Assembly: GCA_030246985.1 (NCBI GenBank)
Contig: CP107246.1
Coordinates: 1,304,282-1,368,281, forward strand
From: Candidatus Nitricoxidivorans perseverans
GTDB lineage: Bacteria; Pseudomonadota; Gammaproteobacteria; Burkholderiales; Rhodocyclaceae
DNA length: 64,000 bases
Direction of reading: 5' to 3'
Shown piece by piece: positions 20,182-29,082 of this stretch. The first letter of the stretch is position 1. Each line of letters begins with the position of its first letter. The translations under genes were made by a program, and so were the position numbers. A model generated the notes under the pieces. It did no database searches and was not told where the DNA came from. It saw only the letters and a program-made list of their open reading frames with translations.

Positions 20182-21624
20182 GTGCCAGACGCCGCCGGCA
20201 AACCTTCGCTGCTGATTGTCGACGACGATCCCCTGATCGCCGAACCCCTGTCCTATTTCCTGAGGCATGATTTCGACGTGGCGATTGCCGCCAGCCGCCC
20301 GGAGGCCATCGATCACGTGCGGCAGGCGGCATCCCCGCCGGCGATCGCCCTGGTGGACCTCGGGCTGCCGCCCACGCCACATCAGCCGGACGAGGGTTTC
20401 GCGCTCGTTTCCGAGCTGCTGGTCCTGGCGCCGGCGATCCAGATCGTCATCCTGTCCGGACAAAACGACGAGGCCAATGCGCGCCACGCACGCGCCCTGG
20501 GAGCCGCCGATTTCATCGCCAAGCCAGCCGATCCGGAACGCCTGCGGCAAATGCTTCGGCGCCTGCTTTCCTGTAGGGCGCCCGCCGAGAAAGCCGCGGC
20601 GGCCGCCCGGCCGGATCTGATCGGCGACAGCCTGCCGATGCAGCGGCTGCGCACGCAGTTGCGCCAGTACGCCAATTCCCCGTTCCCCGTCCTGATCGAG
20701 GGCGAATCGGGTAGCGGCAAGGAAATCGTCGCCGGCACCCTGCATCGGCTTTCAGAGCGGCACGATCGTCCCTACCTGGCCCTCAACTGCGCCGCCATCG
20801 CGCCGACGCTCGTCGAGCCGACGCTCTTCGGCCATGCCCGGGGCGCCTTCACGGGCGCGGCCGGCGCACGGGCCGGCTATTTCGAGGACGCCGCGGACGG
20901 CACGCTGTTCCTCGACGAGATCGGCGAACTGCCTCTCGATCTCCAGCCCAAGCTGCTGCGCGTGCTCGAAAACGGCGAATACCAGCGCGTCGGCGAAACC
21001 CAGGGACGCCTCTCGCGAGCCCGCGTGATCGCCGCCACCAACCGGGATCTGAAAAGGGAGGTGCGGGAAGGCCGTTTCCGGGCGGACCTGTACCACCGGC
21101 TTTCGGTGTTCGCCGTCAGCGTGCCGCCCCTGCGGGAAATGGGCGACGACCGCCTCCTGCTGCTCGACCACTTCCGCCGGATGGTTGTCCGCCAGACCGG
21201 GCAGGCGCCCTTCATGCTGTCCTCCGAGGCCGAAGCCCGTTGGCGCGACTACCATTTTCCCGGCAACGTCCGGGAATTGCGCAACATCGTCATTCGCCTG
21301 GCTACCAAGCATGCCGGCGTCACCGTGTCGTCGGCCGACCTGGAAGCCGAGCTGGATCTGGCCGCGTCGGTCGCGGCAAACGGGTTCCGCCTGCCAAGGG
21401 ATGAGGATGGCCTCGCCGAACTGGCAAGGCTCGACCTGCGCGACAGCGCCAGCTTCAGCCTGGACGACACCCTGCGACGCTGGGAGTCCGCCTATATCAG
21501 GGCCGCCCAGCAACTGACGCACGGAAACGTCAGCCAGGCGGCAAGGCTGCTCGGCGTCAACCGCACAACGCTCTACAATCGCATGGAAGCGCTTGCCCGC
21601 GACAAGGGCGGAACGTCCGACTAG
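20182..21624 (+). CDS. NtrC-family sigma-54 response regulator (pilus locus)
   Basis: This 480-residue enhancer-binding protein activates sigma-54 RNA polymerase when phosphorylated. A receiver domain occupies about residues 8-130 (acidic triplet IVDDDP, phospho-Asp in VDLGLP, Lys in FIAKP). The AAA+ domain spans about 140-375, with Walker A GESGSGKE and an intact GAFTGA loop at residues 221-226. A Fis-type helix-turn-helix ([18 protein letters not shown]) ends the protein. It starts with GTG. Eleven bases separate it from mshM, so it heads the pilus gene cluster. A strong sigma-54 promoter before the prepilin at 36948 is the obvious target, and the unpaired sensor kinase at 35001-36749 the likely partner; both are inferences. 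Confidence 0.92.
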   Translation: MPDAAGKPSLLIVDDDPLIAEPLSYFLRHDFDVAIAASRPEAIDHVRQAASPPAIALVDLGLPPTPHQPDEGFALVSELLVLAPAIQIVILSGQNDEANARHARALGAADFIAKPADPERLRQMLRRLLSCRAPAEKAAAAARPDLIGDSLPMQRLRTQLRQYANSPFPVLIEGESGSGKEIVAGTLHRLSERHDRPYLALNCAAIAPTLVEPTLFGHARGAFTGAAGARAGYFEDAADGTLFLDEIGELPLDLQPKLLRVLENGEYQRVGETQGRLSRARVIAATNRDLKREVREGRFRADLYHRLSVFAVSVPPLREMGDDRLLLLDHFRRMVVRQTGQAPFMLSSEAEARWRDYHFPGNVRELRNIVIRLATKHAGVTVSSADLEAELDLAASVAANGFRLPRDEDGLAELARLDLRDSASFSLDDTLRRWESAYIRAAQQLTHGNVSQAARLLGVNRTTLYNRMEALARDKGGTSD

Positions 21625-21635
21625 GAGACCGGCGC

Positions 21636-23012
21636 ATGTACCTGGAACATTTCGGCCTTTCCGAGGCACCCTTCCGCATCACGCCGCACACCGACTTCTT
21701 TTTCGCAGGCGCCAACCGGGGCGCCACGCTCGACGCCCTACTCTACGCCATCACGCACGACGAGGGCATCGTCAAGGTCAGCGGCGAAGTCGGCAGCGGC
21801 AAGACCATGCTCTGCCGCGTGCTGATGGAACGACTGCCCGCGCATATCACCATCGTCTATCTGGCCAACCCCTCCCTGTCGCGCGACGACATCCTGTTCG
21901 CCATCGCCGATGAGCTCGACCTCGAAATTCCCGACAATGCCCGCACCAGCGCCGTGCTGCGCAGCCTCCAGGAGCGCCTCATCGAACTGTACGCCGGCGG
22001 GCGTCAGGTCGTGGTGCTGATCGACGAGGCCCACGCCATGCCGTCCGGGACGCTGGAGGAAATCCGGCTGCTCTCCAATCTCGAATCCAACCGGCACAAG
22101 CTCCTTCAGCTGGTGCTGTTCGGCCAGCCGGAACTCAACGATGTCCTGGCGCGCTCCGACATGCGCCAGCTCAAGGAGCGCATCACCCACAACTTCGTCC
22201 TCGAACCGCTGGTGCGCAACGACATCGCCCAGTACCTCGACTTCCGCATGCGCGCCGCCGGCTACCGGGGGCCGGAAATATTCAATCCTTCCGCCATCAG
22301 GCAGATCGCCGCCGCCTCCCGGGGGCTGACGCGGCGCATCAACATCCTTGCCGACAAGGCATTGCTCGCCGCCTTCGCCGAGAGCGCGCACCAGGTCACG
22401 CCCCGGCAGGCACGCGCCGCCATCCGGGATTCCCAGTTTGGCGCCGCGGCACGGGGGCCGTCTCCCGGCTGGATGACCATCGGCGGCGGCGTTGCAGCGG
22501 TCGGCATCGCCGCCGCCTCTCTCCTGGTCTGGCGAAGCAACCCGGAGCCGGCCCCGCCCGCGCCGCCCCCGGTTGCGGCGCCCCGGCTTCCCCAGGCGGT
22601 AGCGCCCCCACCGCCGGCCTTGCCGGAATCCCCCGCCCCCGCGACGCCCCCCCATGTCTCCGAAATGGACGGCGGGCTTGGCCGGCTGACCCGTCTGCGC
22701 ATCGAGGAAACCCGGAAATGGCTCGCCAACGCCCCGGATGACCACTGGTTCATCCAACTGCTGGCCACCAGCGCCGACCGTGCCGGATATGCCGAGAATT
22801 TCATCGCCAGGGCTATCCGGTTGTCCATGGCGAATCCGGCCGAGGCCGGGCATATCCGGGCCTATGCGGCAAAGGTTGACGAGGAGTACAGAATCGGCGT
22901 CATCTACGGGGAATTCGCGAGCCGGGAGGATGCCGCCGCCGCCATTGACCGCCTGCCAAAGGAGTTGCGGGGCTACAAGCCGTATCCGCGCCAGGTAATT
23001 CGCTTAAGGTAA
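21636..23012 (+). CDS. mshM: MshM-type AAA ATPase with C-terminal SPOR domain
   Basis: This 458-residue inner-membrane ATPase resembles ExeA/MshM. Its N-terminal AAA domain has Walker A GEVGSGKTM near residue 47 and Walker B VVVLIDEAHAM near residue 130. A helical domain reaches to about residue 270 and is followed by one membrane helix (WMTIGGGVAAVGIAAASLLVW), a Pro/Ala-rich linker and a C-terminal SPOR-like domain (WFIQLLATSADRAGY, then YRIGVIYGEFASREDAAAAI). SPOR domains bind denuded peptidoglycan, so the protein probably helps the secretin pass the cell wall, as proposed for ExeA. It is followed by mshL after a 94-base AT-rich gap. Confidence 0.88.
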   Translation: MYLEHFGLSEAPFRITPHTDFFFAGANRGATLDALLYAITHDEGIVKVSGEVGSGKTMLCRVLMERLPAHITIVYLANPSLSRDDILFAIADELDLEIPDNARTSAVLRSLQERLIELYAGGRQVVVLIDEAHAMPSGTLEEIRLLSNLESNRHKLLQLVLFGQPELNDVLARSDMRQLKERITHNFVLEPLVRNDIAQYLDFRMRAAGYRGPEIFNPSAIRQIAAASRGLTRRINILADKALLAAFAESAHQVTPRQARAAIRDSQFGAAARGPSPGWMTIGGGVAAVGIAAASLLVWRSNPEPAPPAPPPVAAPRLPQAVAPPPPALPESPAPATPPHVSEMDGGLGRLTRLRIEETRKWLANAPDDHWFIQLLATSADRAGYAENFIARAIRLSMANPAEAGHIRAYAAKVDEEYRIGVIYGEFASREDAAAAIDRLPKELRGYKPYPRQVIRLR

Positions 23013-23106
23013 TGACCGGAATGCCGATAAATCATGGGGTTGTATTTAATATTTAACGTGTTACCATAAAATCGATCAAAATTGTCGGGAGGCGCATACG
23101 TCCGCC
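23013..23106 (+). promoter_or_regulatory. AT-rich spacer before mshL, probable promoter
   Basis: The 94 bases between mshM and mshL are conspicuously AT-rich compared with the neighbours. They contain TTGTAT at 23040-23045 and TAAAAT at 23067-23072. The spacing between them is longer than ideal, so this is only a likely internal promoter for mshL and the genes behind it. No sigma-54 element is seen. Confidence 0.35.
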
Positions 23107-24909
23107 ATGACTCCAATACGTCTCGTCACCCCCCTGTTCGCGCTGGCGCTTGCCGCGTGCAGCAATACGCCCATCGCACCGCCGTCGGCCGGCCATATCC
23201 AGGCGGACCAGATTCCAAAGCCAGCGGCCGGCGGCATCCCGAAGCCGGTGCAAAGCACGGTAGCGCTGGCCAGGCCCAAGGCGGCGCCCAAGGTTGAAAC
23301 CTACAGCGTCGTCGTCAATAACGTCCGCGTCCAGGATTTGCTGTTCGCCCTGGCCCGCGATGCCAGAGTCAACGTCGACATCCATCCCGGCATCAACGGC
23401 ACGGTCACGCTCAACGCCATCGATCAGACGCTCCAGCAGCTGCTCACCCGCATCGCCAGGCAGGTAGATATGCGTTGGGAGATGGACGGCCCGAACCTCG
23501 CCGTCATGCCGGACACGCCCTACCTGCGCAACTACAGGGTCGATTACGTCAACATGTCGCGGGACACCAGCGGCACGGTGGCCGTCACCACCCAGATCGC
23601 CGCCACCGGCACGGGAACCGTGAGCGGCGCTGCCGGCGGCGGGGGCAACAACTCCCTGACCGAGATCAAGAACAAGGCCCAGAACCGCTTCTGGGAAACC
23701 CTGGAAAAGAACGTCAAGGATCTGCTGCGCGAAACCGACAAGATCCTGCCCGAAGGCTCCAGCGAAACCGTCGTCGAACGCGCGGAACAGCAAAGCGCCA
23801 CCGGCGCGGCCGGGCAGCCCACCGCGAAGGGCGCCGCCGCCCCGGGCCAGCCGGCCGCCTCCTCGCAGCAGGCCGGCACGACGGTCGTTCGCCGCACCAC
23901 TTTCCGCGAGGCCGCCTCGGTCATCGTCAATCCGGAGTCCGGCATCGTCACCGTGCGCGCCACCTCGCGCCAGCATGAAAAGGTGCAGGAGTTTCTCGAT
24001 CAGGTCATGGCCTCGGCCCGCCGGCAGGTGCTGATCGAAACCACCGTGGCCGAGGTGACGCTCAGCGACCAGTACCAGCAGGGAATCAATTGGGAGCGCC
24101 TGCGGAACAACGCGAATTCCACCGGCCTTTTCAACGTGAAACAGAACAGCAGTTCCATCACCGACACAACGGCCGGCCTGATGACCCTCGTCGCCAAGCA
24201 GGTCACCGGCGGCGGGGTATTCACGGCCACCATCAAGCTGCTCGAGACCTTCGGCACCGTCAAGGTGCTGTCGAGTCCGAAGCTTTCGGTCATCAACAAT
24301 CAGACCGCCGTGCTCAAGGTGGTGGACAACCTCGTCTACTTCACCGTCAAGGCCGACACGACCACCAACCAGGCGACCACCACCACGACCTACACGACGA
24401 ACCTCCACTCGGTGCCGGTGGGCCTCGTCATGAACGTCACGCCGCAGATCAGCGAGAACGATACGGTGCTGCTCAACATCCGTCCGAGCATTTCGCGCAA
24501 ATATGCCGAGATTGAGGACCCCAACCCGGAACTCAAGAAAAATGGCCTCAATATCAAGAGCACTATCCCGGTCATCCGCACCCGCGAAATGGAGTCCATG
24601 ATCCGCGTCGAGAGCGGCAACGTCGCGGTCATGGGCGGCCTGATGGAAGACAGCCTTGAAAACAGCGACAGCGCCGTGCCGGGCCTTTCCAGCATCCCGA
24701 TCCTGGGCAACCTCTTCCAGAGCCGGGACGACAAGCGGACCAAGACGGAGCTCGTGGTCTTCCTGCGGCCGCTCGTGGTCAAGGATGCCAGCGTCGGCGG
24801 CGACTACGCCTCCTTCCGCGACAAGCTGCCGGCCGCCGATTTCTTCGAGAAAGGCAACGCCGGGCCGCCCCAGCAGGACCTCAAGCTCGACGGAGGGGCG
24901 GCGAAGTGA
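23107..24909 (+). CDS. mshL: MSHA-type pilus secretin MshL
   Basis: This 600-residue outer-membrane secretin provides the exit channel of the pilus. It begins with a lipoprotein signal (lipobox LALAAC, Cys near residue 18), so it may not need a separate pilotin. An STN/N0-like domain at about 70-145 (VQDLLFALARDARVNVDIHP) precedes a secretin N-domain interrupted by a Gly/Ala/Gln-rich low-complexity loop (about 225-260). The C-terminal secretin domain follows (ETFGTVKVLSSPKLSVINNQTAVLKV; SVPVGLVMNVTPQISENDTVLL; VMGGLMED). It ends in GTGA, overlapping the GTG start of the next gene. Confidence 0.93.
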   Translation: MTPIRLVTPLFALALAACSNTPIAPPSAGHIQADQIPKPAAGGIPKPVQSTVALARPKAAPKVETYSVVVNNVRVQDLLFALARDARVNVDIHPGINGTVTLNAIDQTLQQLLTRIARQVDMRWEMDGPNLAVMPDTPYLRNYRVDYVNMSRDTSGTVAVTTQIAATGTGTVSGAAGGGGNNSLTEIKNKAQNRFWETLEKNVKDLLRETDKILPEGSSETVVERAEQQSATGAAGQPTAKGAAAPGQPAASSQQAGTTVVRRTTFREAASVIVNPESGIVTVRATSRQHEKVQEFLDQVMASARRQVLIETTVAEVTLSDQYQQGINWERLRNNANSTGLFNVKQNSSSITDTTAGLMTLVAKQVTGGGVFTATIKLLETFGTVKVLSSPKLSVINNQTAVLKVVDNLVYFTVKADTTTNQATTTTTYTTNLHSVPVGLVMNVTPQISENDTVLLNIRPSISRKYAEIEDPNPELKKNGLNIKSTIPVIRTREMESMIRVESGNVAVMGGLMEDSLENSDSAVPGLSSIPILGNLFQSRDDKRTKTELVVFLRPLVVKDASVGGDYASFRDKLPAADFFEKGNAGPPQQDLKLDGGAAK

Positions 24910-26099
24910 GCCTGCTCATGGACGCCTTGAAGAAGGCGGAGCAGGCCAAGCAGCGGGGACAGGCGCCCAGTTCGGGGGCGGCATCCCTTCCGGAGCCGCC
25001 CTCCCGACTGGAAATCCTTGACGACGAATTCATCGCCCATGCCGCCGAGGCAGATACCCGGCCCAAGGGCAAGACGGCGCCGAAACCGGAAATTCCGCCG
25101 GTGGTGACGTCCAAACCCGTTTCCGGCGGCTCTGGGGCCGGCCAGAGCACGGCGCAGAACGTCTTCGCCGCCAAGCAGGCGCCGGCCGGCAACAACAAGT
25201 CATTCGCCATCGCTGTCGGATCGGCCACCTTCGTCGCGGTCGCGGGCATCGGCGTCTATTTCTGGCTGCAACTCCAGCGGCCGGCGCCGATTGCAGCTGT
25301 TCCGCGGGGGGCGGCGCCCGTTCCGGCGTCCCTGGCACCTGTCGCCCCCCCGCCGATCCAGACGGCCGAATCCGGCAAACCGGGTCGCAGCAGGGACGAA
25401 GATGGGGGCGAGATCATGGCTCCGGTCAAGGCCGCCGTCCCGCCGGCACCGATGCCCGCGCGCTCGGCTTCGCCGCCTGCCTTGCCGGAGGGCTCGATCC
25501 ACATCGCCGCCTCGAAGCTCATCAAGCCCAACTCGACGTCGGCGGCGCTCGTGCGCGGTTTTAACGCGCTGTCCGCCGGCAATCTCATCACCGCTCGGAG
25601 CGACTATGAGCGTGTGCTGAAAGAGGACCCGCGGAACGCCGACGCGTTGCACGGCATGGCCGCCATCGCCTTGCGCGAAGGGCGCCCCGACGCCGCGGAG
25701 GCTTATTATCTGCGCGCCATCGAAGCCGATCCCAAGGACGCGATTGCGCTGGCCGGACTGATCGGCCTGAAGGGGGAAAGCGCTCCTCCGGCGACGGAAA
25801 GTCACCTGAAAAACATGCTGGCGGACCAGCCCGGTCAACCGTCCCTGCATTTCGCCCTGGGCAACCTGTACGCCCGCCAGGACCGATGGAGCGAAGCGCA
25901 GCAGTCCTATTTCAGGGCCGTGAGCCACGACCCCGACCACCCGGACTACCTGTTCAACCTCGCCATCAGCCTGGACCAGTTGCGCCAGGGCAAGCTGGCC
26001 GCACAGTATTACCGTCAGGCACTGGCGGCGACAGCCGGCCGGCCGGCCGGTTTTGACAAGGCGCAGGCGGAAACCCGCCTGCGCGAACTGCAACCTTGA
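24906..26099 (+). CDS. mshN: MshN-like TPR protein of the pilus locus
   Basis: This 397-residue bitopic protein has a short cytoplasmic N-terminus beginning MSLLMDALKKAEQAKQ, a common start in this family and in GspB/ExeB-like proteins. One membrane helix (FAIAVGSATFVAVAGIGVYFWL) lies near residue 100, followed by a Pro/Ala linker and tetratricopeptide repeats from about residue 215 to the end (ARSDYERVLKEDPRNADALHGMA and three later units). It probably scaffolds the secretin or inner-membrane platform. It starts with GTG overlapping the mshL stop. Confidence 0.85.
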   Translation: MSLLMDALKKAEQAKQRGQAPSSGAASLPEPPSRLEILDDEFIAHAAEADTRPKGKTAPKPEIPPVVTSKPVSGGSGAGQSTAQNVFAAKQAPAGNNKSFAIAVGSATFVAVAGIGVYFWLQLQRPAPIAAVPRGAAPVPASLAPVAPPPIQTAESGKPGRSRDEDGGEIMAPVKAAVPPAPMPARSASPPALPEGSIHIAASKLIKPNSTSAALVRGFNALSAGNLITARSDYERVLKEDPRNADALHGMAAIALREGRPDAAEAYYLRAIEADPKDAIALAGLIGLKGESAPPATESHLKNMLADQPGQPSLHFALGNLYARQDRWSEAQQSYFRAVSHDPDHPDYLFNLAISLDQLRQGKLAAQYYRQALAATAGRPAGFDKAQAETRLRELQP

Positions 26100-26144
26100 T
26101 CCTGTCCGGGCCGGGCGCCGCCGGAGCTTGCCGGCTCCCCCGGG

Positions 26145-27872
26145 ATGCCGGACAATGACCCGAGGATGAATTCACCGACTCCTCATCGCCGTCCCATCGG
26201 CCAGATCCTGATCTCGCAGAGCGTGATCAGCGAGGATCAGTTGCGCATCGCGCTGCTGGAACAGATGAAGTCCAACCAGCCGGTCGGCCGGTTACTCGTC
26301 TCGCTCGGCTTCGTTTCGGAAGCGACCCTCCGAGATGCCCTGGGCGAGTCGCTCGGCCAGAAGTCGGTCGACCTGGAACGCGCCATCGTCGACCCGGCGG
26401 CGCTACGCCTGGTGCCGCGCGAGATAGCCAAGCGCCACAACCTGCTGCCGATGGATTATTCGGCCGATCCGTACCGGCTCACCGTCGCCATTTCGGATAC
26501 CAACAACATCGTCGCCCTCGACAAGCTGCGCGCCCTGGTGCCGCACGACCTGCTGATCGAGACCCTGCTGGCCGGAGAATCGGAAATCGCCCGCGCCATC
26601 GACCAGTACTATGGGCACGAACTGTCGATCGACGGCATCCTGCACGAGATCGAGACCGGCGAGATCGACTACCGCAGTCTGTCCGCATCGCTGGACGAAT
26701 ACAGCCAGCCGGTGGTGCGGCTGGTGGATGCCCTGCTGACCGACGCCGTCAAGCGCGAGGCCTCGGATATCCACTTCGAGCCGGAAGCCAACTTCCTGCG
26801 CATCCGCTACCGCATCGACGGCCTGCTGCGCCAGATCCGCGCCCTGCACAAGTCCTACTGGGCGGCGATGGCGGTGCGCATCAAGGTCATGAGCGGCATG
26901 AACATCGCCGAGACCCGGGCGCCCCAGGACGGCCGCATCTCGCTCAACATCAGCGGCCGCATGGTCGACTTCCGCGCCAGCGCCCAGCCGACCATCCACG
27001 GCGAGAACATCGTCCTGCGCATCCTCGATCGCCAGAAGGGCATCGTGTCCCTCGACCAGATCGGCCTCGACGAATCCAAGCTCGACCTTCTCAAGCTGAT
27101 GCTTGCCCGTCCGGAAGGCATCATCCTGGTGACCGGCCCCACCGGCAGCGGCAAGACGACGACGCTCTACTCGGTGCTCAACCACATCAATGCGGAGGGC
27201 ATCAACATCATGACCCTCGAAGATCCGGTCGAGTACCCGATGACCATGATCCGCCAGACGTCGGTGGCCGAGGCGGCCAAGCTCGACTTCGCCAACGGCA
27301 TCCGCTCGATGATGCGCCAGGATCCGGACGTGATCCTGGTCGGCGAGATACGGGACGCCGACACCGCCGAGATGGCTTTCCGCGCCGCCATGACCGGCCA
27401 CCAGGTCTATTCGACGCTGCACACAAACTCCTCGATCGGCGCCATTCCGCGCCTGCTCGACATCGGCATCCTGCCCGACATCATGGCCGGCAACATCATC
27501 GGCGTCATTGCCCAGCGCCTGGTGCGCAGGCTCTGCCTCCATTGCCGCAAGCCCTATCCGGCCGAGGCCCACGAGCGCCGGCTGCTCGGCGTGGAGGGCT
27601 CGCGCCCGGCGCCCACCCTCTATCGCGCCGCCGGTTGCGAGCAATGCGACTTCCAGGGCTACCATGGACGCATCGCCATCATGGAACTGCTGCGGCTGGA
27701 CGCCGACATCGACGAACTGATCGCGCATCGCGGCACCGCCCGCGAAATCCACAATATGGCGCTGACCAAGGGCTACCGTCCGCTGGCCGAGGACGGCCTG
27801 CGGCGCGTGCTCGACGGCCTCACCTCGCTGGAAGAAGTCGCCCGCGTGGTGGATCTCACGGAACGGATGTAG
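26145..27872 (+). CDS. mshE: Pilus assembly ATPase MshE with c-di-GMP-type MshEN domain
   Basis: This 575-residue GspE/PilB-family hexameric ATPase drives pilus extension. The N-terminal domain has the MshEN repeat pattern (PIGQIL, nine residues, L-x3-L-x2-Q, then PVGRLL), the signature of c-di-GMP binding in MshE. The ATPase core shows Walker A GPTGSGKTTT near residue 330, an Asp box (TLEDPVEYPM), Walker B VILVGEIRD and His box. Two CxxC pairs (CLHC and CEQC) near residues 465 and 503 bind the family zinc. An alternative ATG at 26166 gives a seven-residue shorter protein. It lies 7 bases before mshG. Confidence 0.95.
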   Translation: MPDNDPRMNSPTPHRRPIGQILISQSVISEDQLRIALLEQMKSNQPVGRLLVSLGFVSEATLRDALGESLGQKSVDLERAIVDPAALRLVPREIAKRHNLLPMDYSADPYRLTVAISDTNNIVALDKLRALVPHDLLIETLLAGESEIARAIDQYYGHELSIDGILHEIETGEIDYRSLSASLDEYSQPVVRLVDALLTDAVKREASDIHFEPEANFLRIRYRIDGLLRQIRALHKSYWAAMAVRIKVMSGMNIAETRAPQDGRISLNISGRMVDFRASAQPTIHGENIVLRILDRQKGIVSLDQIGLDESKLDLLKLMLARPEGIILVTGPTGSGKTTTLYSVLNHINAEGINIMTLEDPVEYPMTMIRQTSVAEAAKLDFANGIRSMMRQDPDVILVGEIRDADTAEMAFRAAMTGHQVYSTLHTNSSIGAIPRLLDIGILPDIMAGNIIGVIAQRLVRRLCLHCRKPYPAEAHERRLLGVEGSRPAPTLYRAAGCEQCDFQGYHGRIAIMELLRLDADIDELIAHRGTAREIHNMALTKGYRPLAEDGLRRVLDGLTSLEEVARVVDLTERM

Positions 27873-27879
27873 CGGTCCC

Positions 27880-29082
27880 ATGACCCTCTACGCCTATAAA
27901 GCCATGAACGCCACCGGCCGCCTCGTTCTGGGCCGAATGGACGCCATCAACCCGGTCGACCTGGAAATGCGCTTGAAGCGCATGGAGCTCGATTTCATCA
28001 ATGGCGGCCCGATCAAGCAAGGCGGCATATTCGGCGGCGTCAGGATTACCCGCCGCGAGCTGATCAATTTCTGCTTTCACCTGGAACAGATGACGCGCGC
28101 CGGCGTGCCGATCCTGGAGGGATTGACCGACCTGCGCGACAGCCTGGAGAACCTGCGCTTCCGCGAAGTGATCGCCGGCATGATCGAGAGCATCGAAGGC
28201 GGCAGGACGCTTTCCCAGGCGATGCTGGAACACCCGCAGGTCTTCGATGCCGTCTTCGTCAGCCTGGTGCATGCCGGCGAGGGCACCGGCAACCTGCCGG
28301 ACGTGCTGAAGAACCTGGTCGAATCCCTCAAGTGGCAGGACGAGCTGGCCGCCCATACCAAGAAGATCGTCATGTATCCGAGCTTCCTCGGCGCCGTGGT
28401 GCTGGGCGTGACGCTGTTCATGATGATGTACCTGGTGCCGAAAATGGCCGGGTTCATCAAGAACATGGGCCAGGAACTGCCCTTGCAGACCAAGCTCCTG
28501 ATCGCCACTTCCGACTTCTTCGTCAATTACTGGTACGCGGTGCTCGGCGTTCCCGTCCTGATCGCCGCCGCCGTCGCCGCCGCCGTCCGCGGCAACCCGA
28601 AGGCGCGCTACCGTTTCGACGAATTCAAGCTGCGCCTGCCCTGGGTCGGCGAAATCCAGCGCAAGATCATCCTGTCGCGGTTCGCCGGCGTCTTCGCCAT
28701 GATGTACGCCTCCGGCATCTCCATCCTCGAATCGATCCGCACCACCGAGGGCATCGTCGGCAACGCGGTCATCAGGGAAGGCCTCGAACGGGTCGGCGAA
28801 ATGATCGCGGAAGGGCAGAACGTCACACTCGCCTTCCAGAACGTCGGCCTCTTCCCGCCGCTGGTGGTGCGCATGCTGCGCGTCGGCGAGAACACCGGGG
28901 CGCTGGATACGGCCCTGATCAACGTCAGCTACTTCTACAACCGCGACGTGCGCGAATCGATCGAGCGCGTGCAGACCATGATCGAGCCAGCCATGACGGT
29001 GGTGGTCGGCCTCATCCTGGGCTGGGTCATGCTTTCGGTGCTCGGTCCGATCTACGACGTCATCACCAGGCTGAAAATCTGA
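27880..29082 (+). CDS. mshG: Pilus inner-membrane platform protein MshG (GspF/PilC family)
   Basis: This 400-residue polytopic protein is the platform on which the assembly ATPase acts. Two repeated T2SSF domains are visible (about 65-190 and 265-390: FCFHLEQMTRAGVPILEGL and FAGVFAMMYASGISILESI), with three membrane helices near 165, 215 and 370. It begins MTLYAYKAMNATGRLVLGR, normal for the family. Its stop TGA shares one base with the next ATG, so mshG and mshI are translationally coupled. Confidence 0.94.
   Translation: MTLYAYKAMNATGRLVLGRMDAINPVDLEMRLKRMELDFINGGPIKQGGIFGGVRITRRELINFCFHLEQMTRAGVPILEGLTDLRDSLENLRFREVIAGMIESIEGGRTLSQAMLEHPQVFDAVFVSLVHAGEGTGNLPDVLKNLVESLKWQDELAAHTKKIVMYPSFLGAVVLGVTLFMMMYLVPKMAGFIKNMGQELPLQTKLLIATSDFFVNYWYAVLGVPVLIAAAVAAAVRGNPKARYRFDEFKLRLPWVGEIQRKIILSRFAGVFAMMYASGISILESIRTTEGIVGNAVIREGLERVGEMIAEGQNVTLAFQNVGLFPPLVVRMLRVGENTGALDTALINVSYFYNRDVRESIERVQTMIEPAMTVVVGLILGWVMLSVLGPIYDVITRLKI

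Noticed and set aside
20182..23012. Assignment of the regulator and AAA ATPase to an exosortase/PEP-CTERM polysaccharide locus
   Set aside because: The following secretin, MshE, MshG and prepilins fit an MSHA pilus, and no exosortase or glycosyltransferase is present.
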